DNA of 64,000 bases, from the NCBI GenBank assembly GCA_022840285.1, contig JALHIE010000010.1, positions 33,840 through 97,839 of the forward strand, given 5' to 3'. The notes beneath the pieces were generated by a model. The model was not told the origin of the DNA and did not search any database. It saw only the letters and a program-made list of their open reading frames with translations. The DNA comes from Porphyromonadaceae bacterium. Its GTDB lineage: Bacteria; Bacteroidota; Bacteroidia; Bacteroidales; Dysgonomonadaceae. The translations under genes were made by a program, and so were the position numbers. This document shows, piece by piece, positions 57,391-64,000 of the stretch. Position 1 is the first letter of the stretch. Each line of letters opens with the position of its first letter.

Positions 57391-58716
57391 ATGAGTAATC
57401 AATTAACAAGAAGAAAATTTTTGAAAACAGCGGCTATCGGCGCTGTTGGCGTAGCTGTATTTCCGCAGTTTGTAACATCTTGTCAGAACAAGAAAACCGG
57501 AGGAGTTGCCGACGATGGAATTATTCGATTGGGATTTATTGGATTGGGGCAACAAGCCATGTATCTGTTGAACGGATTTATGGGAATGCCGGAAGTGGAA
57601 GTCGTTGCCGGGTGTGACGTATACGGTATCAAAAGGGAACGATTCCTGAAACGGGTAAATGATCACAATGCCAAACAACAGAAAGCTGTAGCAGTAGAGG
57701 TATATGAGAATTACAAAGACTTGATCGCTCGCGAAGATATCGATGCCGTTGTAATTGCTACACCCGATCACTGGCATGCTTTTATTGCTATAGCAGCCTG
57801 TAATGCCAAGAAAAACGTCTATCTCGAAAAACCGTTGACATTCACCATCAAGGAAGGCCAGGAATTGGTAAAGGCAGTTAGAAAAAACGGAGTGATTCTT
57901 GCCGTTGGCAGCCAGCAGCGTTCGGATCCCAATTTCCAACACGCCGTGAGAATGGTGCAGGAAGGTAAAATCGGAAAAATTGAGAAAGTAAATGCTTACG
58001 TAGGTGCTCCTCCAACACCGTATGATCTTCCTGAAGAGCCTGTTCCGGCAGATTTGAACTGGCCGTTGTGGTTAGGTCCCTCTGAATATGTGCATTACAA
58101 TGCACAACTGAACCCGCCCATCTCACTTGATCCTGAAAAAAAGGAACAGTTTTGGGGAGCATGGCGCTGGTACAAGGAGCTGGGTGGAGGATTCACGACG
58201 GACTGGGGAGCCCACATGTTCGATATTGCGCAATGGGGCTTGGGTATGGATAAGAGTGGTCCCGTGGAAATTATTCCCGCAGGATACCAGGACACCAAGT
58301 TCCTCACATACAAATACGCTGACGGTGTTGTAATGACGGAAGAGCCTTTTGACGAAAAACGAACAAAAGGTGTGAAATTTTGGGGCGATAAAGGATGGAT
58401 TGAAGTTTCAAGAGGACACTATTTGGCTTCTGATGACAGTCTACTGCCTCCTGAAGTTGAGGAAACGGAAGGCGCTTACGAAACCAAAGTACCGCATTTG
58501 GCAAATTTCATCCAATCTGTAAAAACGAAAACTGATCCGGTCGTGCCGGTTGAAATCGGACATCGCAGCTGTACGGTATGTACACTCGGAAACATTGCTT
58601 ATGATATGAAACGTCCGATCAAGTGGGATCCGGCGGCAGAAAAATTTGTAGATGATCCCGAGGCCGATAAGAACAGGCTGTTCAATAAAACCTATACCGA
58701 AGGTTATATTCTTTAA
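57391..58716 (+). CDS. Tat-lipoprotein Gfo/Idh/MocA oxidoreductase (tandem copy 1)
   Basis: The 441-residue protein begins NQLTRRKFLKTAAIGAVG, a Tat signal, and has a lipobox ending in Cys31 (FVTSC), so it is probably exported folded and lipid-anchored. IRLGFIGLGQQAMYLL, VIATPDHWHAFIAIAA and VYLEKPLTFTIKEGQE follow, with the EKP catalytic Lys. The C-terminal part holds WLGPSEYVHYNAQLNPP and GGFTTDWGAHMFDIAQWG. It is highly similar to the next gene, and both share the leader TTTATCTAAAAGTC before the ATG. A terminator follows. Confidence 0.88.
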   Translation: MSNQLTRRKFLKTAAIGAVGVAVFPQFVTSCQNKKTGGVADDGIIRLGFIGLGQQAMYLLNGFMGMPEVEVVAGCDVYGIKRERFLKRVNDHNAKQQKAVAVEVYENYKDLIAREDIDAVVIATPDHWHAFIAIAACNAKKNVYLEKPLTFTIKEGQELVKAVRKNGVILAVGSQQRSDPNFQHAVRMVQEGKIGKIEKVNAYVGAPPTPYDLPEEPVPADLNWPLWLGPSEYVHYNAQLNPPISLDPEKKEQFWGAWRWYKELGGGFTTDWGAHMFDIAQWGLGMDKSGPVEIIPAGYQDTKFLTYKYADGVVMTEEPFDEKRTKGVKFWGDKGWIEVSRGHYLASDDSLLPPEVEETEGAYETKVPHLANFIQSVKTKTDPVVPVEIGHRSCTVCTLGNIAYDMKRPIKWDPAAEKFVDDPEADKNRLFNKTYTEGYIL

Positions 58717-58733
58717 AAGGAACGATTTATGCG

Positions 58734-58770
58734 GTGAGGGTATTCTTGAGAGAATGCCCTCACTATTTTT
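58734..58770 (+). terminator. Rho-independent terminator between the tandem Gfo/Idh genes
   Basis: A 13-bp stem (GTGAGGGTATTCT at 58734-58746, with AGAATGCCCTCAC at 58751-58763, one G-T pair) and a 4-base loop are followed by a T-rich run (TATTTTT). Confidence 0.85.
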
Positions 58771-58868
58771 CCTACCGATCCTGTTTACATACCATGTTGA
58801 ATAAAACCCCGACTCCGGATAACCGGTGTTGGATGTTAAATTAACTTATATCTATTTATCTAAAAGTC

Positions 58869-60194
58869 ATGAGCAATCAATTAACAAGGAGAAAATTTAT
58901 TAGAACAGCAACCGCTGGAGCAGTGAGTGTAGCCGTTCTTCCCCAGTTTTTGGCTTCCTGCAGCTCAAATAAAAAGTCAGGAAGTGAAAAAAATGAAGAC
59001 GGCATTACACGTTTGGGGTTTATCGGTTTAGGTCAGCAGGGTATAGGCCTGTTGGGTGCGTTTCTGTCTATAGCAGGGGTGGAGGTTGTAGCCGGAAGTG
59101 ATGTTTATGGCATTAAGAGAGAACGTTTTATAAAACGATTAAACGATCATTATGTCTCGCAGCAAAAAAACGTTGCCGTTGATGTCTATGAAAACTACAA
59201 AGATCTTTTGGTTCGCGAAGATATTGATGCCGTTGTGATTGCCACACCCGACCATTGGCATGCTTTTATCGCCATCGACGCCTGTAAAGCAAAGAAACAT
59301 ATTTACCTGGAAAAACCGCTAACGTTTACCATAAAAGAGGGCCAGGAACTGGTTAAGGCAGTACGCGAGAATAATGTAATCCTTGGTGTAGGCAGCCAGC
59401 AACGTTCAGATCCCAATTTTCAGCACGCTGTAAGAATGGTTCAGGATGGGAAGATCGGGAAAGTTGAAAAAGTGAATGCTTATGTAGGTCCCGGACCACA
59501 TCCGTATGATTTGCCGGAAGAGCCTGTTCCGGCTGATTTAAATTGGAAAATGTGGTTGGGTCCGTTGGAGTATTTTCATTACAACTCCCGGTTGAATCCT
59601 CCTATCTCTCTCGATCCGGAGCAAAATGAAAGCTATTGGGCTGAATGGCGTTACAACAAGGGATTAGGCGGAGGATACACTACCGACTGGGGCGCCCATA
59701 ACTTCGATATCGCTCAATGGGGTATCGGGATGGATAAAAGCGGTCCGATTGAAATTATTCCTGCGGGCTACCCGGGTACAGAATTTCTCACGTTTAAATA
59801 CGATAACGGAGTGGTTGTGACCAACGAACCGTTTGACGAAGAAAAAACATTGGGAATCAAGTTTTGGGGCGATAGGGGTTGGATTGAAGTTTCGAGACAA
59901 TTTTATCACGCCTCAGATGAAAGCCTGATGCCCCCTAAGGCAGAAACTCAGGGAGGAAGGTATGAAACGAGGGTTCCGCACAATCAAAATTTTATCGATG
60001 CTGTAAAATCAAATGTTGATCCCGTCGTTCCGGTGGAAATTGGGCACAGCACATGTACTACGTGCAATCTCGGTAATATTGCCATTGAACTGAAACGTCC
60101 GGTTAAATGGAATCCGAAAACTCAAACGTTTGTAGATGATCCTGAAGCGACGAAATACCTTACGAAAAGGTACAGTGAAGGTTTTTCGATCTGA
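58869..60194 (+). CDS. Tat-lipoprotein Gfo/Idh/MocA oxidoreductase (tandem copy 2)
   Basis: The 441-residue protein has a Tat signal (NQLTRRKFIRTATAGAVS) and lipobox Cys31 (FLASC), at the same place as in copy 1. TRLGFIGLGQQGIGLLGAF, VIATPDHWHAFIAIDACKAKK and YLEKPLTFTIKEGQELVKA are nearly identical to copy 1, as is PTPYDLPEEPVPADL versus PHPYDLPEEPVPADL. This is a recent tandem duplication with separate transcription, since a terminator lies between the copies. The substrate is unknown. Confidence 0.88.
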   Translation: MSNQLTRRKFIRTATAGAVSVAVLPQFLASCSSNKKSGSEKNEDGITRLGFIGLGQQGIGLLGAFLSIAGVEVVAGSDVYGIKRERFIKRLNDHYVSQQKNVAVDVYENYKDLLVREDIDAVVIATPDHWHAFIAIDACKAKKHIYLEKPLTFTIKEGQELVKAVRENNVILGVGSQQRSDPNFQHAVRMVQDGKIGKVEKVNAYVGPGPHPYDLPEEPVPADLNWKMWLGPLEYFHYNSRLNPPISLDPEQNESYWAEWRYNKGLGGGYTTDWGAHNFDIAQWGIGMDKSGPIEIIPAGYPGTEFLTFKYDNGVVVTNEPFDEEKTLGIKFWGDRGWIEVSRQFYHASDESLMPPKAETQGGRYETRVPHNQNFIDAVKSNVDPVVPVEIGHSTCTTCNLGNIAIELKRPVKWNPKTQTFVDDPEATKYLTKRYSEGFSI

Positions 60195-60198
60195 TATT

Positions 60199-60233
60199 AA
60201 AAAAGCTGCAGATCAGAATTGCAGCTTTTTTTA
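60199..60233. terminator. Bidirectional terminator between Gfo/Idh copy 2 and aspS
   Basis: AAAAAAGCTGCA (60199-60210) pairs with TGCAGCTTTTTT (60220-60231) around a 9-base loop. The A-tract on one side and T-tract on the other let it serve both the forward gene and the convergent aspS. Confidence 0.8.
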
Positions 60234-60253
60234 ATGTTGTTGTATGCTGAAAA

Positions 60254-62008
60254 CTACTTTTCTTTTTCAACGATAATCAAGCCCAGTTCGTCCAGTTGTT
60301 CTTGTTCAACGCATGAAGGGGCATCGATCATTACATCGCGTCCGGAGTTGTTCTTCGGAAAGGCGATACAGTCACGGATACTATCCAGTCCGGCAAAGAG
60401 TGAAACCAACCTGTCCAGTCCGAAGGCTATCCCTCCGTGCGGCGGCGCCCCATACTTGAAAGCATTCATCAGAAATCCGAATTGTTCCTGTGCGCGTTCT
60501 TCGGTAAACCCGAGAACAGAAAACATTTTCTTTTGCAGTGCGCTGTCGTGGATACGGATAGAACCGCCACCAACCTCCACGCCGTTGATTACTAAATCGT
60601 AAGCGTTGGCACGAACAGCTCCCGGATCTGAATCGAGTAACGCGATATCTTCCGGTTTGGGGGAGGTAAACGGGTGGTGTTTGGCGAAAAAACGGTTTAA
60701 CTCTTCGTCTTTTTCCAGCAAAGGAAAATCGACTACCCAAAGGCATCTATAATTGTTTTTGTCTCGTAATCCCAGGCGGGTGCCCATCTCGAGACGAAGT
60801 TCCGAGAGCTGTTTTTGTGTTTTTTCGGTTTCTCCACCCAGCACAAGAAGCAGATCTCCGGGTTTGGCGTCGCAACGTTCCGCCCACAACTTCAAATCGC
60901 TTTCGGAGTAGAACTTATCTACCGACGATTTTAAGGTTGTATCTTCGTTGTAACGAACATAGATCAGCCCCTTAGCACCAATTTGCGGGCGCTTCACAAA
61001 ATCGGCCAGCTCGTCGAGTTGCTTTCGGGTATATGCCGCGCAGCCCTGAACGCATATAGTGCCGACGTATTCCGATGAATCGAAGACGCCAAAACCCCTG
61101 TCGGTTGTAAGATCCTTTATTTCCACAAACTTCATGCCGAAACGGATATCGGGCTTGTCCGAACCGTATTGTCGCATGGCATCGGCGTAACTCATCCGGG
61201 GAAAATCGGGCAGGTCGATTCCTTTCTGTGTTCTAAAAAGATGCTTTGTCAATCCCTCAAACATATTCAGCACATCTTCCTGCTCAACGAAAGACATTTC
61301 ACAATCGATTTGTGTAAACTCAGGCTGGCGGTCTGCCCGGAGGTCTTCGTCCCGAAAGCATTTTACAATTTGGAAATAACGATCGAATCCCGAAACCATA
61401 AGCAATTGCTTAAAGAGCTGAGGCGATTGCGGTAATGCATAGAACTCGCCTGGATTCATGCGGGAGGGGACAATGAAATCGCGCGCACCTTCCGGAGTAG
61501 AACCAATCAGTACAGGAGTTTCCACTTCCAGGAAGTTTCTTTCATCGAGATACTTTCGTGCTTCAAACGCCATCTTGTGACGGAGCTCGAGGTTCTTCCG
61601 AACGACGTTGCGGCGTAAGTCGAGGTAACGGTACCTCATGCGTAAATCATCACCGCCGTCGGTTTCAGTTTCGATGGTGAAAGGGGGTGTTTGTGCAGCG
61701 TTTAAAACAGTAACAGCTGTTGCCATTATCTCGATGTCTCCGGTAGGTATGTTTTGATTCTTGCTTGACCTCTCTGCCACTTTTCCCGTCACCTGAATTA
61801 CCCACTCCCGACCCAGCTTGTTGGCCTTTTCACAAAGCTCGTGGTTAACTTCCTGGTTAAACGATAGCTGGGTGACCCCGTACCGATCGCGCAAGTCGAT
61901 GAAAGTCATCCCTCCCATCTTACGAATTTTGTGAACCCACCCCGAAAGGGTAACCTCCTTATTTATGTCGACGATTCGCAATTCGCCACAAGTCCTGTTT
62001 CTATACAT
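60254..62008 (-). CDS. aspS: Aspartyl-tRNA synthetase
   Basis: From the ATG at 62008 the protein is 584 residues, starting [27 protein letters not shown] in fragments typical of bacterial AspRS; an upstream frame start at 62041 adds 11 non-conserved residues. The N-terminal OB-fold anticodon domain (about 1-110), class II core ([18 protein letters not shown] with motif 2; [15 protein letters not shown] with motif 3) and the bacterial GAD insertion (about 290-410) are all present. It charges tRNA-Asp. It ends 23 bases before the bidirectional terminator. Confidence 0.96.
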   Translation of the reverse strand: MYRNRTCGELRIVDINKEVTLSGWVHKIRKMGGMTFIDLRDRYGVTQLSFNQEVNHELCEKANKLGREWVIQVTGKVAERSSKNQNIPTGDIEIMATAVTVLNAAQTPPFTIETETDGGDDLRMRYRYLDLRRNVVRKNLELRHKMAFEARKYLDERNFLEVETPVLIGSTPEGARDFIVPSRMNPGEFYALPQSPQLFKQLLMVSGFDRYFQIVKCFRDEDLRADRQPEFTQIDCEMSFVEQEDVLNMFEGLTKHLFRTQKGIDLPDFPRMSYADAMRQYGSDKPDIRFGMKFVEIKDLTTDRGFGVFDSSEYVGTICVQGCAAYTRKQLDELADFVKRPQIGAKGLIYVRYNEDTTLKSSVDKFYSESDLKLWAERCDAKPGDLLLVLGGETEKTQKQLSELRLEMGTRLGLRDKNNYRCLWVVDFPLLEKDEELNRFFAKHHPFTSPKPEDIALLDSDPGAVRANAYDLVINGVEVGGGSIRIHDSALQKKMFSVLGFTEERAQEQFGFLMNAFKYGAPPHGGIAFGLDRLVSLFAGLDSIRDCIAFPKNNSGRDVMIDAPSCVEQEQLDELGLIIVEKEK

Positions 62009-62095
62009 ATATTTTGCTCGTTTGCCATGTTTGAATTGCAAATTTACACATTTCTAACGTTGAAACCGCTTATTGATTAAAAAAAGCTGAAAAGT

Positions 62096-62127
62096 TTTGA
62101 TATTATCGGGATAAAATCGTACTTTTG
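62096..62127 (+). promoter_or_regulatory. Promoter of tRNA-Pro(TGG)
   Basis: TTTG at 62096-62099, a 20-bp spacer and TACTTTTG at 62120-62127 match the Bacteroidetes consensus, 25 bases before the tRNA. Confidence 0.75.
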
Positions 62128-62152
62128 CACCCACGTTTTAAAAAGAACGACT

Positions 62153-62227
62153 CGGGGTGTAGCACAGTCCGGTTAGTGTACCTGCTTTGGGAGCAGGGGG
62201 TCGCGAGTTCGAATCCCGCCACCCCGA
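62153..62227 (+). tRNA. tRNA-Pro (anticodon TGG)
   Basis: The acceptor CGGGGTG/CACCCCG pairs fully. The anticodon stem CCTGC/GCAGG encloses loop TTTGGGA with anticodon TGG at 62188-62190. The T stem GCGAG/CCCGC has one A-C mismatch at the fourth pair; the T loop is TTCGAAT. The discriminator base is A and CCA is not encoded. It reads CCA and probably other proline codons. Confidence 0.95.
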
Positions 62228-62231
62228 CCTT

Positions 62232-62732
62232 TTATTCCCTATAAATATCAATTCTTTTTGTAGCATCCAGCAACGGTAAAGGTGTGTTTATAAGGTCAAT
62301 GGTGTAATGCATTAGTTTGTTCTCAAGGGTGTTATTGCTGACAAGACGAACTTCACGCGGAGTTTTTGCAACAGACCCCAACAAATTATCTTCCGCGTCG
62401 TAGAAATCCAGGATAGTGCGCTTTTCTCCTTTCAAAAGACCACCGGGTTGCGGCAGGTCTATTTCTCCGTTCTTTACCGTAAATTCCAAATGGAATGATT
62501 CATATCCGTAACCGTATCCGTATGCGCCATCGTTATGTCCGCCCCAGTCGTAAAATCTTTCGGCTCTTTTTGCGATAATTTGATTTGTAACTTCAAGTTC
62601 TATACCATGCGACGTAATAATGAGATTGGTTTGGACTGCGCCAAGTTTTTCGGAAAGATTTTGTGCGTGAAGAAAGCTCACCGATAATAATTGTAATGCG
62701 ATGATGGTGGAAAATGTGGCAAGATTTTTCAT
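62232..62732 (-). CDS. Uncharacterised small exported protein
   Basis: Starting at the ATG 62732 the protein is 166 residues with a Sec signal (cleavage near SFLHAQN, about residue 23). The mature part is beta-rich with a Gly/Tyr repeat (GAYGYGYGYESF) and no family I recognise. A longer frame start at 62981 would overlap the glycerate kinase gene in an unrelated frame, so I reject it. It begins 45 bases after glycerate kinase ends on the same strand and ends five bases from the tRNA. Confidence 0.7.
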   Translation of the reverse strand: MKNLATFSTIIALQLLSVSFLHAQNLSEKLGAVQTNLIITSHGIELEVTNQIIAKRAERFYDWGGHNDGAYGYGYGYESFHLEFTVKNGEIDLPQPGGLLKGEKRTILDFYDAEDNLLGSVAKTPREVRLVSNNTLENKLMHYTIDLINTPLPLLDATKRIDIYRE

Positions 62733-62776
62733 TGTTGATTCGATTTTATGGGCTTGTCGCACAAATTTAAACAAAA

Positions 62777-64000
62777 TTATTGAATAATTACCACAATTAT
62801 ATCCATCACGTTTGTACCTGTATTTCCGGTGATGATATGCCCTCCGACTTGTTGAAAAAAACGGTAGGAGTCGCAATCGGTGAGGTAATGGTTCGGGTCG
62901 ATACCCTTCTCTACAGCCTTGATCGCGGTTTCGTAATCCACAACTGCCCCTGCTGCGTCGGTAGGCCCGTCTGTACCACAACAGATTTTTGTTGCTAAAT
63001 ACAAGGCCAGGTGTTGATTACGCCCACCTAGTCCCTTCCCCGAAACTTTTACTGTGGGCTCTCCGCCGAACAACAGGCAAACGGGTTTGTTACCGGTGGG
63101 CTTCTGATTATCGATTGTTTTCAGAATAAAATTGGCGGTTTCGGTGACATCCTCCTGTATACTGTCGGTTACTGTATGCGTTTCAAAGCCCAGTCCCACC
63201 GCTTTTTTTGCAGAACTTTCGAGAGCGATGCCATTACTTCCGATAATGTAATTAAACACATTTTGAAAAACCGGATTGTCCGGTTTGGGGGTATCTGCGA
63301 TTGAACCGTCTGCACCTTCGAGTAAATAATGCAACACAGACGAGGGAAGCTGGTTTTGCAGCGAATACTTATCAATAATAGTCAGTGCATCTGCAAAACT
63401 ACTTGAATCGCACACAGTTGGCCCAGACGCAATCACGTCCAACCTATCACCGACCACATCCGATAATATCAGGCACACCGTTGTTGCCGGAAAGAGTATC
63501 CGGGCGAGTTGACCTCCTTTAATTTTTGATAAATGCTTACGTACCGTATTAATTTCGGCAATGTTCGCGCCGCATTTGGTCAGCAATTCATTGGTGCGTT
63601 TTAAATCATCGAGAGTTACACCTTCCGGGAAATCGGCCATTAAAGCCGATGCTCCTCCGGATATCAGGCAGATAACCAGATCATCTTCGGTTGCTTTTCG
63701 GGCGATGTTAACTATTTTTTGAGTACCTTTTACCCCCTCTGCATCGGGTATAGGATGGCCAGCTTCGGTAAGTGTCAGGTATTTAAGGTCCGTTCCGTGT
63801 CCATGCTTGGTGACAACGTGCCCGTTTGTTATTTTGTCGCCTAAAATTTCTTCCACCCCCCTGGACATTGTGGCGGCTGCTTTACCGGCCGCTAGAACAT
63901 AAATGTGCCTGAAACGGGATAACGGGAATCTCTTTTCTGCGACTTGCAATAGATCTCCGGAGAGTTTCACCTGTGATTGCATCAGCTTCTCAGGCAAGAC
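62777..64000 (-). CDS. Glycerate 2-kinase, MOFRL family (5' truncated)
   Basis: The frame is open to the right edge of the window, so the start lies outside. About 407 residues are visible, against about 430-450 for the family. Characteristic segments include YVLAAGKAAATMSRGVEEIL, LISGGASALMADFPEGV, HLSKIKGGQLARILFPAT and the MOFRL domain (LLFGGEPTVKVSGKGLGGRNQ, CCGTDGPTDAAGAVVD). It phosphorylates glycerate to 2-phosphoglycerate in serine or glyoxylate metabolism. Confidence 0.9.
   Translation of the reverse strand, partial: VLPEKLMQSQVKLSGDLLQVAEKRFPLSRFRHIYVLAAGKAAATMSRGVEEILGDKITNGHVVTKHGHGTDLKYLTLTEAGHPIPDAEGVKGTQKIVNIARKATEDDLVICLISGGASALMADFPEGVTLDDLKRTNELLTKCGANIAEINTVRKHLSKIKGGQLARILFPATTVCLILSDVVGDRLDVIASGPTVCDSSSFADALTIIDKYSLQNQLPSSVLHYLLEGADGSIADTPKPDNPVFQNVFNYIIGSNGIALESSAKKAVGLGFETHTVTDSIQEDVTETANFILKTIDNQKPTGNKPVCLLFGGEPTVKVSGKGLGGRNQHLALYLATKICCGTDGPTDAAGAVVDYETAIKAVEKGIDPNHYLTDCDSYRFFQQVGGHIITGNTGTNVMDIIVVIIQ

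Noticed and set aside
41966..60194. Gfo/Idh genes as a myo-inositol catabolism operon
   Set aside because: Although such genes are often labelled inositol dehydrogenase, no iolB, iolC, iolD, iolE or related gene occurs, and these proteins are exported.

Overview
The window reads as a chromosomal segment of a Bacteroidota member, most likely order Bacteroidales. The evidence is an LpxC-FabZ fusion, a TamA/BamA-type outer membrane protein, a GH92 lipoprotein, a TonB-dependent receptor, DUF3575, DUF4349 and DUF5009 proteins, Bacteroidales-style promoters (TTTG, 19-21 bp, TAnnTTTG) and almost no Shine-Dalgarno sequences. The family Dysgonomonadaceae or a relative is plausible, but the sequence alone does not fix the genus. 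I see no phage, plasmid, insertion sequence, CRISPR array or rRNA operon.

Layout. 0-8 kb: a 5'-truncated outer membrane assembly protein, a decayed GH92 tail, a DUF3575 protein, dinB, a PlsC-like acyltransferase, an ABC-F ATPase and hisS. 8-12.3 kb: a PIN-PhoH protein and a compact proA-proB-proC operon. 12.4-25.3 kb: a broken TonB-dependent receptor, a cytochrome c/PQQ-type sugar dehydrogenase lipoprotein, mntP, DUF488, an oligopeptidase B-like lipoprotein, DUF4349, a CDF metal exporter, a GH92 mannosidase lipoprotein and an OPT transporter. 25.4-31.6 kb: the oxidative arm of the TCA cycle (aconitase, type I isocitrate dehydrogenase, citrate synthase), followed by a second, type II isocitrate dehydrogenase disrupted by a small deletion. 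31.6-36.8 kb: agmatine-to-putrescine genes (aguB broken, aguA intact) and lipid A genes lpxA, lpxC/fabZ and lpxD. 37.0 kb: tRNA-Pro(GGG).

37.3-52.4 kb is the most unusual part. A XylR-type regulator precedes a co-directional cluster: sugar MFS transporter, nagA, nagB, several exported Gfo/Idh/MocA oxidoreductases, a DUF5009 (HGSNAT/NagX-like) membrane protein, an alpha/beta-hydrolase fused to a DUF1080 (3-keto-disaccharide hydrolase) domain, a DUF4886 SGNH-type protein and more Gfo/Idh proteins. Two further tandem Tat-lipoprotein Gfo/Idh genes lie at 57.4-60.2 kb. Exported Gfo/Idh proteins plus DUF1080 match the oxidation/elimination (3-keto-glycoside) route known from Bacteroides. Coupling it to NagA/NagB suggests a version acting on N-acetylhexosamine glycosides; this is inference.

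52.5-57.3 kb is a compact nitrosative-stress module: hcp, a cupin-DUF438-DUF1858/DUF2249 operon and a divergent CRP/FNR-family regulator resembling HcpR. Near-identical TGTAACC...GGTTACA palindromes lie upstream of hcp and of the cupin gene, at exactly the same distance from a -7 box, so the two transcription units look co-activated. The window ends with aspS, tRNA-Pro(TGG), a small secreted protein and a truncated glycerate kinase.

Three genes (TonB receptor, type II IDH, aguB) carry internal deletions or frameshifts. Whether they are real pseudogenes or consensus errors cannot be settled from the sequence.
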